Positions 12,430 through 23,585 of a DNA stretch of 64,000 nucleotides are shown here, in pieces; position 1 is the stretch's first letter, and every line of letters starts with the position of its first letter. The DNA lies in the NCBI RefSeq assembly GCF_037975245.1, contig NC_092578.1, forward strand, positions 12,940,321 through 13,004,320. The letters run 5' to 3'. This DNA is from Apostichopus japonicus (lineage: Eukaryota; Echinodermata; Holothuroidea; Aspidochirotida; Stichopodidae). The notes below the pieces were generated by a model. The model was given only the letters and a program-made list of their open reading frames with translations, ran no database searches and was not told where the DNA came from. Made by a program: the position numbers and the translations under genes.

Positions 12430-14765
12430 ACTGAAATACACCCTACAGACATTAGGCATATATATCAGTATTGACCTTTAATTGTTACCATTTTATAACT
12501 TTTTTTTTACTATTTCATATCAAGGGGATGGGGGGGGGGGGGGGTTAGGGAGGAGGATTTTTGTTGCTGAAAAAGGATAATCATGTGAAATTAATTTCCA
12601 ATGATCCTTTAACAATGATATCATCAATTATGGAATGCAGTATTTCCAAAAATGACACCTTGCAGCAGCATGTTGAATCATGCATTAAGATGTTTATGAA
12701 GGCTAAACAAAATCATCCTTCCTTTCCTCTCAAGATAGATCATGATACATGTGGTTGTTTCTCTTTCCCCTGCACCATTGGATGGACATATGGTCAAGTG
12801 GGGAGTGGTGGAGGGGGGGTGGAGGAGAAAGGCTGCATCATATATTTGTTACAAAGAAATGCGTCTGATCATTCACTGAAACAATAGTTTCGCTCATTAT
12901 TAATTTTGCGCTCAACTGGCACTGTTTTTGATAACCAAATTTCCACATATCGAAACAGTTCAAAGATAAGTCAAAAACAGCTCTAGATTGTCTTAGAGCT
13001 CTGAGAGTCTGAGATTCAATCACAAACAAAGACTAGAAATTGGTCATAAGGCCTCATCTTTAATAGACAACAAATATTTTAACTATTGATAATTACATTA
13101 ATAATAATAAAAATTTATAATAATTACATTAATAATAATTACAAGAGAAATATTTGGTAAGTTGCAATGTCAAAAGTAGGATACAAATGAAGCTGCAGAA
13201 TTCTGTAGGTTATAATCTTTTGTGCTTCTCAGTTTCACACAATAGACACTACTGGCTCTGCAAAAATAAATCCCTATTGTTTGATATTGATTCATCTCGC
13301 TAGCTGCTGTTGTAGCTCTTTTGACTCGGGGGAGCTCTCCTCTGTTTGCTTCCACTTTCAAATGTCAGGTTATAGAAAATGCCTTGCCTAATCCACTGGT
13401 GCTCATTGGTATCTCATACTCGGCTTTAATTTATCTCAAGAAATTGGTTCACTTGTTAGCTTTTAGAGAGTCTATTTCCCCTAATATTTCAGCATAGCTG
13501 TATGTAATCATGAACCTGCCACCTTGGATGTGTTGTCATTATTGTGACATTTAATATATTGAGTCGAGATATTGGTGCAAGATTCTAGTACTTGTATTTG
13601 GATCCTCTTTCTCTTAATCATACCAAGGAGAATTCTAGCCGATATAACCATCGTAGAAGCCTGGTTACCGTAAGGATCATCACAAGGGAAGTATTGTGCT
13701 ATTGGTAAAACAAAGGAATTATCATTCGTATTAATCATGCACGTCACAACTTAGCCATTAATGTCTCCAGTCAGCCTACTGTCATACCATGATTTGAACT
13801 TGGTTATAAATAATTCAAGAGTTGAAAAATGAAATTGTGTAACCCATGAAGAATAGGACACTGTTCACCATGATTAACAAAAGTGAGGTCTTTAATGACC
13901 TCAAAAGAATCATGAACAGTGTATTTATGGCTTCGTTATTTCACAATGTACAAATTTTGTTAATGAACAATGTTTTATAGAAGATATGTCATAATTGCAT
14001 AATTCTTGTGTTTGAGTTCTTGTATGTTTTACCCACAGTGAAATATTGTAATAAAGTTAACACACCATTCTATAGTAAAATACCATAGTACAGTATAAAG
14101 ACACACTAGTACTGTTGTTCATCACATTCCAGTAGTTTTAATAAGAAAAATTCCTTGTTGTTCTCAAAATAGAAATTGATCAAACTAAGATACCTCTCTT
14201 GTAATTTCCCACCAAATAAAGATTAATTAGTCAAGATTTTCTTGAACAATTAACAGACAACAAGCACATGGTTAAATGTGTTTGCCTGAACTATTATCAC
14301 AGAAGGTGCTTAAACAAAAGGCTTAATTAAATTGCTCATTTGTATGTACATTTGTAATACCAAGTCAACCGGGAGAATGACAAAGTGTCGTTAAGAAGTA
14401 TGCTTTGTTTGATTCATTTTGTAAAGAACTTTATTACCTGCAAACAGCTTATCTGATATAGAAAATGAGTCTATAATAATATTAAAATATTGTATCTGTA
14501 TGTCATCATTTGGTGTGTTCCTTCTCGTTACTATTCCTGCCCCTTCAGGACACCATTTTCTTGCATAATCTTCCTAGCAATTTTTGAAAAACTATCTACT
14601 TTTTTAAGACCAACCATTTTTCTTCCATCTAATAGTAAGGAAATGTTAAAACAGAGTTTCATTTAAAGACTGAATACGACTGAACTCTGCATGTTCAGAA
14701 CCACCAAAATAGTAAGCCACGATTAAGGATAAAATGGAACATATTTCAGTCAGTGTTAGTGCAGG
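12430..14765. other. Convergent intergenic spacer, copy A
   Basis: Spacer between the SUGCT stop and the CBR1-like last exon, repeated at 43739-46012. It contains a 15-G run (12530-12544) and AT-rich sequence but no supported gene. Confidence 0.7.
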
Positions 14766-17179
14766 TCACTTGAATATTTTCGAAACTTTCCCATCTGAGT
14801 AGAATTCTCCAGCTCCTGTTTTGTCTCCTTGCGGTCGTAAAGCTAACCAGACAAGTGTAACAGCGCCCTCGTCTGGTGTCTTGTGACCCTTGTAGCTCGA
14901 CATATCGGTAGCTACATACCCCGGACAAACCTGTGAAGTAAAATACCAGAAAAGAATAAAAACTTCTTTGTTGCTAAAGAGAGAGAAAGCGAGGGGGGGG
15001 GGGGGGGCTATGATAGTGTATGCCTCATTCTATTAATTGGGTCAAAATCATTTAAAACACTCATATTCGTGTACTAGTGTATGGCATTGTTTATCTCCAA
15101 CATTTCAATCCTAGGCAAATTTATTGAACTGTCACTATGGTGATCTATCAATATGGGCTTGTAGCTTATGTTGAGTTACCCATTATATCTTAACATGGGA
15201 GGAAGAGTTGTCCAGGGGAGTGGTATAAGTTAGGGATTTCACTCTCCCCTTTGTGGGAAAAATGATCTTGAAGGGTACCTACAAGAAACTGGCACCAGAT
15301 TTGAAGGTAAAAACAAAACATACTTCGTAAGATCTGAACGGTTGAAAGACAGTGTCCACAATGACAATTTGTCTGTGCTCAATTGAAGACAATAGGAATG
15401 CAAATATCGGGTACAATTACTGACAAAATGTCAAACATTAGGCAACTGGTAGCGACCAAAGAAAGTCCTGTAGTCTATGAATATTCATAATCAATCATCT
15501 TTACTTACTGAATAAACATTAATTCCTGGTCTGCTTGAGTCCTTCTGTACCTCACTGTTCTGGATCCTAGTCAATGCAGAAAGTCCAAGCTTGGAGAACC
15601 CGTAACGGGTTGAAGGTGTGAAGCCGTGCTTCTCTTCCTCGCCGGACGCCACCACCCTGCAAAATGATCATACAGTTGAGATAAGAATCCATATTTTCTC
15701 AAGAAGACCCAAACCTACAGGGAATCATTTTAGCTTTTAGATTTTATGTAGCAGTGTTTTAGGCTCTGAATGTTGTCTCTAATGTAATACTATGTGTTCC
15801 TGTGTAACGAAATCCTGCTATACATCCTTGGGCTCGTGTAGCTGCAATTGGACCATCATTTTGTATAGCATTTTATGATACGATACTGGATAAATTATTC
15901 CCTGATCCTCTACTTAGGAAGGAATCGACATATATGTTGTGATTTAACGCACACTATCATCGATTGCTAACAGACCTGCCAACCCCTCAAAGGTGATCCC
16001 ACTGTGAGACAATACATATAAAAACAGTAAGCCTTGTTTAAACCCAGGAGCCTCTCAGTGAAACCAGGGAGTCACTCTTTTAATCCAGGCAGGTGAAAGA
16101 ATTGGAGAAAAAACAACAATTATTTGAAGCTACGTAGATTGCAGCCTGTAATCTTGATATTGTTTCGAAACAATCATACAGGGATGCCAGAATTTCGGCA
16201 ATAGCCGGAATTAGGGCTTTTCCCCGATTTTGAAATTTGGTTCCGGTTCCACACAATCTTTCCGTACTTGTTGAAAAAGGCATGAGCTTTTCCTGCGAAT
16301 TTCTAGCTATTATCCTAACACACTGTAGTATACCCAAATTGGAGCCTATACCGCAAGTTTTTCTTTGGATTTTCATAAAGTCCCAATGATCTTTGGGACA
16401 TCCAAGTGCCCACAACTTTCAGGCCCTAGGGGCAAACCCTGCTGGCATCCCTGAATCATAGCAATACAATTGGGTAAGAGTGAATTATAAGCACTCTCTT
16501 GGCTTCAGCTACAGCTAATTGATGTTTTGCCACCCATGTCCCCACATGGACTGTCATAACACTTTCCTTTCAAAACACATTTCACTACATTCAGGAATTC
16601 AAAAATTGGTATAAACTAATAGACTTATTCATATACTTGCTAATGATCAACCTAAGACTTGTAAAACAGGGTCATGGAACTGTAGATTTAACTATATATG
16701 TAGTCGTTTTAAATTTAAAAACAAAACATGGAAGTCATAAAAGTAATCAGCCAAGCGCATCACTTCAAAGTACTGTTTTATACAAAGTCATTGTCTGAGG
16801 ATTTTCTAGAAATCTTGTGAAAGCTTCAGCATGATCTCTTGGCAAGGGTTGTTGTGTACAGTTTCAATTAAGGGGCAATGAACAGCCCTGTCAATCATGC
16901 AAAACGAAAAGGATAAACCAACTCTCAAGTACAAAGTGAGAATGAGTTTTATCTGGAGAGATCGTTGTTTCTCCATTTCTAAGAGCCCCTGGAATACTTT
17001 GATTTGAAATTGGACGGTATTTAACAAATCAAGAAGTTATAACAAAAGCTTACTCAACGTATTTGTTGACAAGTGCATCAAGTTCCTTACGAGTAGCAGC
17101 ATTCCTAAATGCTTCTTTCACTGGCTCACCAAGAGTGTCATATGCAAACTGAGCAGACAAACTGGATACATTCACCACT
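14766..17179 (-). CDS. Second copy of CBR1 exons 4-6 (cut off from exons 1-3)
   Basis: Exons 17179-17054, 15656-15509 and 14930-14766 are the copy A counterparts of CBR1 exons 4, 5 and 6, with the same lengths (126, 148 and 165 nt), phases and splice sites and no stop before the terminal TGA. They carry the catalytic VNVSS, YGFSK and VCPGYVATDM segments. Against copy B I count 12 coding differences: 10 silent, and two that change residues (Lys164 to Glu, Glu182 to Ala in B). Nine of the ten differences in exon 5 are silent. The duplication ends before exon 3 and I find no second exon 2 or 3 upstream, so these exons could be expressed only as alternative 3' exons spliced from exon 3 about 34 kb away, from an unseen promoter, or not at all. 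Recent gene conversion is another reason they could look intact. Confidence 0.7.
15971..16453. mobile_element. Possible old hAT-like element shared by both duplication copies
   Basis: CAGACCTGCCA at the left and TGGCATCCCTG at the right form inverted repeats at 8 of 11 positions. The copy B equivalent is about 47231-47727, so it predates the duplication. No target duplication is visible. A minus-strand frame inside (16080-16415) is not preserved in copy B. Confidence 0.4.
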
Positions 17180-17519
17180 CTGTAAATCAAAAATCATTAA
17201 TTGCAGTTGACGGTTAATATTTATTGATGATTCATGTTTAAGACATTCTATTCCCACCACCTCACGCATCCTTCCCGTGGTTATCGATCAGATAGAACAA
17301 AGACAACTTGACTTTTAACACCAAACACCAAAACCGCAATGAAAATCTTCCCATTGGTTACTTATCATACGAGAACTTGCACTCACTACAAAAGATGCAA
17401 TTACTAAATATGAAGTTCATTCAACCTGTTGACCTCAAATCACCTGTCACTTCCAAAGGAAAGAAGTCAGGGTTCACTCTCATGGATGCAAATACTTACT
17501 TGACTTTTTGAGTTCCTGT

Positions 17520-17860
17520 GTTTTACAAAGTTTTTCAGACTTTGACCACTGCTGACCTCAATCAAATGGGTTCGTGTACACAATATTAAAGGTAGATCCA
17601 CAAACCAACTGGAGTTATTGTGTATACAAGGTTTCTAACTTTGACCTATGACCTTCACAGATAACAAAGATGGACACACATACCAAGTATGAACATCATT
17701 CAAACTATACTTCTTGAGTAGTTACAAAAGTTTTCAGACTTTGATTTCTGATGACCTCATATAACCTTTGACCTTCACAATGAGCTGTATCTACATACCA
17801 ATTCATAAAGCTGCACATGTACTTTTTTGAGTCACTTTGTTGAAAACTTGTGGCAAGTAC
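17520..17860. repeat. TTGACC-type repeat, reverse relatives of the GGTCA family
   Basis: Modules TTTTCAGACTTTGACC and ATGACCTTCACA occur two to three times with ACATACCAAGTATGAA. Similar blocks lie at 27300-27540, 50640-50760 and 52680-53030. They are copies of one dispersed family of unknown class. Confidence 0.55.
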
Positions 17861-18648
17861 GCCTAGAAATGTACCCACATATATGAAATGCGAAACTTGG
17901 GCAAAATTATTTTGCTGTTTACCACGTTGCTATTCAAAATCACGTTGGTGTCTCATTGATGTCTTAACACGTTTCTTGAATTTCTTAATCAAATATTCAT
18001 GGAAAATTTGATCCGCTCAAAAAGGTTCTCAGCCAAAGTTGACTTTTGTACATTTGCTATTTATTCAGTTAATCTGTGTAATTATTCCATTACATCTACC
18101 TAATATCAAGGAAAGTATTCGTCACTTTTCTTATTGCCAGATGACTTTTGTTCGTTCAAGCTACCTAAGAAACCCTGCTTTCAGCTCAACATCTTGCATA
18201 TTACTTGCAATAACACTGAACTTATTGGAGGTGAGGTTTATGAAGCCTTTTTTATCTCCCACTTCAGTTCCTGGCATTTGTGGATGCTTTAAGTAATAGT
18301 GGTGGAGGCCAAATTAAGTATGCTTATATGCCAGGCGCGGCGGAACGGAAAAATTATTGGGGGGGCTAATGTGTGGAGACTATCTAAGCGGAGGGCCACC
18401 ATCGGTTGGCGCGGAGCTTACAAGAAAATTTTGGGTTTTTTTCAAACCCCCAGATGGCCGGAAACGGCGCTTCCCGAGTGTTTTATGCTGCGAATACCTG
18501 ACCCTAAAATATGGGTCTCAAGCCTGCAATTTCTCAGATTGCACGTAAAGTCTGTAAAAACATTGTAATTTGTATATTCGATGGTGTTTTAAGAGAGTAG
18601 CTATTACTCGTAGTGTACTCGCAAAGACGTTTTTGAGTGTAGTAAGGG

Positions 18649-20109
18649 CAGTGGCGGGGCGCGAATTTCTTTTTCCTGAACCTTTCGGGCAGTGTACGTG
18701 GAGTTTAGCCAATCAGAGCGAGGCTGTGTTGATGACGTACTACTCAGTAAAGATGGTCAGTCGGGTAAATGCGTCCCCTCAATAACATAAGGTGGAAAAC
18801 GAAAGAGCGCGAGTTCGAGCCCCCGTGTGGATTTCCCCCCCCCCACTTTTTCTCATGTTCAAGTAGTTATGTCCAAGTATTATATCATGAATTGAAAATC
18901 GATATTATAAGTTATGTCATGGTTTTCGTGCATGGTCATCTTATATATGAAAGCCCGTAGATAGTGTGGCGAAAATATATATAGTTTCTTTTGTTTATTT
19001 TCCTTCTAGATCTTATTAGAGGGAAATCGGTCTCAGCCCCAAAATGTGGTACATCCGTTTTAGGAAAGTTTATCATAATTTAAAGGCAAATGACTGCTAG
19101 AATAAAAGACAAGGGAAACAGATATTCATTCTGGAACAATTAAAGAGAGAGGATTTATTGCATAATAAAACAAGGGCAGTACTTGCCCTCTTATTTACCT
19201 AATTCGCTCATCAGTTTACAACAAACATTTGGCAGTTTCCACAATAAACCGTTAATTACTGGACCTCGTCTCTCACAAGGAGGTGCTATAGGACTGTACC
19301 ACTGTGTACAAATATTGCTGTGTACATGTGTGTAAACTGTAAGTACGTAACATACTACTGTACCAGTACTACAGTACTGAGTACAGTGTCATGTCAATCT
19401 GAAGACATTGTAAATTTGTATAACAGACAGCGATCATACATCGCCGTTTTTAACAAAAACCGATGCAAACGTCACGTAAGTTGTGCACAATGATTCAGTA
19501 TAATGTTATTAGTGCAAGGCCTATATACCTCAATACTTTCTGCTGTAGTACAACAATTATGTTGACTTATCGAATGTGATTTCCCCATGCACTTCAACAT
19601 TTGGTAAGCACGCCGCTATCTTTACTGTAGTACGTCATCAACACAGCCTCGCTCTGATTGGCTAAACTCCACGTACACTGCCCGAAAGGTTCAGGAAAAA
19701 GAAATTCGCTGGCGGGGCTAGGGGTATTGTCGGGGGGGGGCAAGAATGGTCTGTAGGGGCGCTTTCGACACTATCTAAGCGGAGCGCCACCACAGGTTGG
19801 CGCGGAGCGTACAGAAAATTTTTGAGTAAAGATACTCCCGAGATTGCAGGAAATGACCCTTTCCGGGGCCTTGCTAATTTGCAGATAAACGGAGAATAAA
19901 TAGGTGTCGTCGCCATTTTGTCGGAAAATACACCAACAGAATATGACACATGTCAATAGGTATATGAGAGCGCAATAAAATAGTCAAAAATCGCGAATAA
20001 GTAAAAAGTAGTGAAAAGCTGAAAAGGGCGCCAGCAGTCCATTTGAGTCCGTCAGAGGGGAGGGGGCATCCGCCCCTGACTGTATATATGGACGCTCGAT
20101 CCGCCACTA
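18649..20109. mobile_element. hAT-like element, middle level of the nest
   Basis: Begins CAGTGGCGGGGC, ends GATCCGCCACTA and is flanked by AGTAAGGG (18641-18648 and 20110-20117). Excluding its own insertion it is about 400 bp and matches the reverse complement of 5834-6212 nearly end to end, including the block CTATCTAAGCGGAGCG. Non-autonomous. Confidence 0.85.
18661..19709. mobile_element. MULE-like element with roughly 100-bp terminal inverted repeats, innermost level
   Basis: Ends GCGAATTTCTTTTTCC and its reverse complement begin near-identical inverted repeats of about 95-100 bp (18661-18757 and 19612-19709), containing GCCAATCAGAGCGAGG. It is flanked by the 9-bp duplication TGGCGGGGC (18652-18660 and 19710-19718). 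Long inverted ends with a 9-bp target duplication are typical of Mutator-like elements. The 850-bp interior has no transposase frame. Confidence 0.8.
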
Positions 20110-20675
20110 AGTAAGGGGATGTTGGAGAACTGGCTGAAATGAGGCAAGTGATTGGCCTAAGACGAAGTTGTGTTACGCTTACCGGTACTCACACTCACTG
20201 CTTCCACTTTTCACGGGGCGTGAAGACGCGGTTGGGGTGACAATGTGGTCTATAGCCAAGCGACGGGCCGAGGGTCCCCCAGCAATTACTAAAATGATTA
20301 CACCTATAGAGTATACGTGTGCATCGGACAGATCGACAAGTATGCATTGAAAAATGGGCAGATGTACGTTTCGGAGCCTTGGTAAATATTGGGGGGGCTA
20401 ATCAAGCATTTGCCCCCTCAACTTTTTTATTGGGGGGGCTGAGCCCCCCAAGCCCCCCCGGTTCCGCCGCCACTGTTATATGCTAATGCTTGTAATAATT
20501 TCACAACAGACATTTCATGCTAATAATGTGTCCATTTACATTTCTTCTACTGCTAGAAAATTTTGAAGTTGACTTTCTAGTTTAGGTCGACAAGTTGAAC
20601 AGTTACTGTACTTTCCATGACATTTCACTCTTGATGTTTTAGTGGATGATGACTTAATATGTTGTTAAAACTTAA

Positions 20676-21035
20676 AGGCATTGAAGACTCGCCCCAAACC
20701 CCGTGCCGCGCTCTGAAAAAGTTAACTTTCCGTTGCTTGCAAGTTAAGTTTTTTTCTTGTCGCTACAAAATGCAGACAGTCATGAAACGTGATACCTTGT
20801 TATCTTTAGCTGGACCTGAGATGTCTATCGCTGTAATGTGTGTACACTGTGCTGTTGGTATTGACCGCAACTGTATGTACTGACTGTACACTAGTGTCTA
20901 ATTACCGACAGTAGCAAGCTGTGTTTGTATTTTCTGGGATCGATGGTGGTATCTAACACTTCTGTTACACCTGATTCGAAACTAGGTCAGATTACCGGCA
21001 TAAGACGTTTCTTTTTGCGCGAGTCTTCACACCCT
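20676..21035. mobile_element. piggyBac-like miniature element, TTAA-flanked
   Basis: Ends AGGCATTGAAGACTCG and CGAGTCTTCACACCCT are imperfect inverted repeats. TTAA flanks each side (20672-20675 and 21036-21039). Copy B has a single TTAA at 49244-49247 in the same context. It is 360 bp with no coding capacity. TTAA target use is the mark of piggyBac-type transposition. Confidence 0.85.
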
Positions 21036-21167
21036 TTAAGGAAGTGTTTTTCACAGCTGTGTTAGAAAAGTAGTTAATCTTCTTGAAAAAGGATACAGTT
21101 CTGAGTCATAATGTTCTCTTTTTCAAACTGTTCCTCACAACTTATTCTTTTGTGTAAGGTAAGTGGG

Positions 21168-21300
21168 CCTGACATTTCGATCCTAGCAGGTTCTTCTTCA
21201 GAGGCTGCATAAATGACACTTATCATTCAGCCTCTGAAGAAGATCCTGGTAGGATCGAAACGTCAGGCCCACTTTCTTTTACACATTCTCTTACACAGGC
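21168..21300. repeat. Palindromic repeat GGCCTGACRTTTCGATCCTAGCAGG
   Basis: Inverted arms of about 45 bp (GTGGGCCTGACATTTCGATC and its complement) flank a 25-bp loop. The copy B locus (49390-49900) has this unit amplified. Confidence 0.8.
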
Positions 21301-21609
21301 TCTTTAGTGGATAGGCAGATTGCTAACACTTTTTTTTATTATTTTTACTTCTTTATTTGTCAGCAGTACATCTTGTATCTTGAAGGGAGTGAGCTCTGAA
21401 ATGACACTCGTTTTACTTGATTTCTGACATTCACAGCATTTGCACACATCATATTAATAGGCTCAAATTATTACAATTAGTTGAAAAGTGCTGTATTTTT
21501 ATGCTAGCATTTTGTCTAGACACTCGTTTTACATGATTTCTGACATTTACAGCATACATAGCCAATAACATTTTCAAAGACACTGCGTTGGAGTTATATA
21601 CCGTACAGC

Positions 21610-22372
21610 CAGGGGCGTAGCAAAGGTTTTTTTGTTGGGGGGGGGGTGTGGAGAATTTGATTTGCCGACGGATCTGGAAGTGGTGACTGAAATGGGGGAG
21701 GGGTCTAAGGGGAGGGGGTGTCCCCCTCCCCTTTGGCAATTTTTTAGTTTTGAAACGTCCTTAGATGCAATCTGGTGCATATTTTAAGTCAAATTTGATT
21801 TGCCGACGGATCTGGAAGTGTTGACTGAAATGGGTGGGGGCCGGAGGGGTCTAAGGGGAGGTGATGTCCCCCTCCCCTTTGGAAAATTTTTAGTTTTGAA
21901 ACGTCCTTAGATGCAATCTGGTGTATATTTTAAGTCAAATTTGATTTGCCGACGGATCTGGAAGTGGTGACTGAAATGGGGGAGGGGTCTAATTTTTAGT
22001 TTTGAAACGTCCTTAGATGCAATCTGATGTATATTTTAAGTCAAATTTGATTTGCCGACGGATCTGGAAGTGGTGACTGAAATGGGGGAGGGGTCTAAGG
22101 GTAGGGGGTCTACCCCTCCCCTTTGGAAAAATTAGTTTGAACGTCCTTAGATGCAATCTGGTGCATATTTTAAGTCAAATTTGGCACGGAAGAAGCTCCC
22201 GTTCTCCTTTTTCTATTCAGCTTTCCTTCTTTCTTCCCCTTCCGCACTCTTCACCTTTTCTCCTTTTGCCGACAGACCCAAAATTTGCCGACAGCGACCA
22301 AATTATTGGGGGGTGTGACACCCCCCCACCCCCCCCCCCCCCCACCCCCCCCCCCCGCTCGCTACGCCCCTG
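21610..22372. mobile_element. hAT-like element with internal tandem repeats
   Basis: Ends CAGGGGCGTAGC and GCTACGCCCCTG are perfect 12-bp inverted repeats flanked by CGTACAGC (21602-21609 and 22373-22380). Copy B has the empty CGTACAGC at 50317-50324. Inside are four copies of a unit beginning TTTGATTTGCCGACGGATCT, about 110-165 bp long, each followed by a GGGGAGGGGG hairpin-like block in the fuller copies. A C-rich run lies near the right end. Non-autonomous. Confidence 0.92.
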
Positions 22373-22790
22373 CGTACAGCAGTGTGCATTGCATGCCGTC
22401 CAGGCCTTAAGGTCTGCAGTTGGTAAACCATTATTTGGTCAGTTCAGTAGTTGCACAGAACAGTAAGTCGAACAATATTATTTCAAGGTTGGTGAAATCA
22501 GCTCCTGCACAACATGGTTGTCAAAAAAAAAAAGACTTTTTGCGAGATGACAAAATCTCGTGCCAAATCTCTGGATTAAATTCATTTCGATCATGGACGT
22601 ATCCATAAACAGAGTACACATATTAAGCTACAACTGATGACTTTTCCCTTAATACTAACCTTTTATCTGGAAAACGACAAACATTGTTCACTACTGTTCG
22701 ACAGGAATTTCTTTTTTACCATGTCACCAGTTGTGGCCTAGACAAGTACACACATACAAACACGCATACATACACGCACACACACCCACG

Positions 22791-23539
22791 CACACAGAAA
22801 GGTTTAACCGGCTTGTGCAGTTGTGCGACTAGAGAAACTCTTCCTTATATATAAACTGTAATGACTACGGTTTTCAACGTTTTATTTTCTTTGTAGGGGT
22901 GGGTTGGTTGGGTTTGTGTGGGGTTAGAGGTGGTGGGCTTCATTGGTTACCAAACAAAATCGTTTTCTACATTATCTCTGAACACACAAAACTTTCTTGG
23001 AATGATATATTTTTGAAAAGTTCCTGTTTTTGGTAAACTTCTTCTATTTCGTAAGTTTTAATTTACTGTTAATTATAGTCAACGTAATTTCTCCATTCTT
23101 TATGTGTTTTGAGGAAGATATACGTATCGAGTAATAAGACATATTGAACTTGATAAATGCAACCTGACAATTTGCGTGCCTTAAACTCGTATAGGGGATG
23201 ATAATCCTTATTTCATTAGATGCTTAGAATAATTAGATACCGTTATTATATTCATGAAATAGGGCTGAATATAACCTGCTATCAAATTGCACTTTAATAT
23301 CGTAATGCAGAACTCATAAGCTGGTATATCGGAATTGTATTCCGTTTAGTGAATTCATCTTCGACACTCAATGAATATTCATTTCGAACCGCAGAAAATG
23401 TTATCAACGAATCGGAACAGTTGATCAACTCTCAGACTACATGTCTTCGTCCATGCAAAGGTAACGCCCACGAAAACCAAAGCTATATTAATGTTCGTTC
23501 AGAACCTTCAACGCCCAGAGTTTTGTAAGAAGTCAATCG
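22791..23539. other. Unique spacer after copy A
   Basis: AT-rich sequence upstream of the FG-GAP repeat gene, after a CACACA-rich stretch near 22750-22795. No coding sequence seen. Confidence 0.5.
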
Positions 23540-23585
23540 ATATTTACAAACGAGTTCAGTCTCTTAGGCCGTGAGAATCTGAAAG
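23540..23585 (+). promoter_or_regulatory. Possible untranslated first exon of the FG-GAP repeat gene
   Basis: CTGAAAG|GTAAGT at 23585/23586 is a near-perfect donor and is preceded by an initiator-like CAGTCTC. It would pair with the acceptor just before the ATG at 25426, making a 1.8-kb intron in the 5' leader. The transcription start and any TATA element are not convincing; CTATATTA near 23490 is the only candidate. Confidence 0.35.

Larger units (their letters stand above)
18332..20475. mobile_element. hAT-like element, outer shell of a three-level nest
   Basis: Ends CAGGCGCGGCGGAAC and GGTTCCGCCGCCACTG are imperfect terminal inverted repeats. It is flanked by the 8-bp target duplication TTATATGC (18324-18331 and 20476-20483). 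Copy B carries the unoccupied TTATATGC at 49046-49053. Without its own insertion the element is about 675 bp and has no transposase. It shares internal blocks with 33828-34460 in opposite orientation. Confidence 0.9.
11460..22790. repeat. Segmental duplication, copy A
   Basis: Collinear and highly similar to 42778-50930, in direct orientation. Matching landmarks in order are the GGTAC-rich block before the SUGCT last exon, that exon, the G run near 12530, CBR1-like exons 6, 5 and 4, the block around 18050-18300, the palindrome near 21180 and the CTTTTATCTGGAAAA block near 22660. Copy A is longer mainly because of three transposon insertions absent from B (18332-20475, 20676-21035 and 21610-22372), each with a clean empty site in B. 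Both edges fall in non-coding sequence: in SUGCT's last intron and before CBR1 exon 3. Confidence 0.9.

Noticed and set aside
13508-13747. 79-codon minus-strand frame with a copy at 44738-44944
   Set aside because: The two copies diverge by indels and have no shared domain, so it is not under coding constraint.
16080-16415. 111-codon minus-strand frame
   Set aside because: It lies in a probable old transposon; the copy B counterpart is broken by indels in different frames.
18780-18840. GAGTTCGAGCCCC resembling a tRNA T-arm box
   Set aside because: No matching D-arm, anticodon stem or acceptor stem around it.
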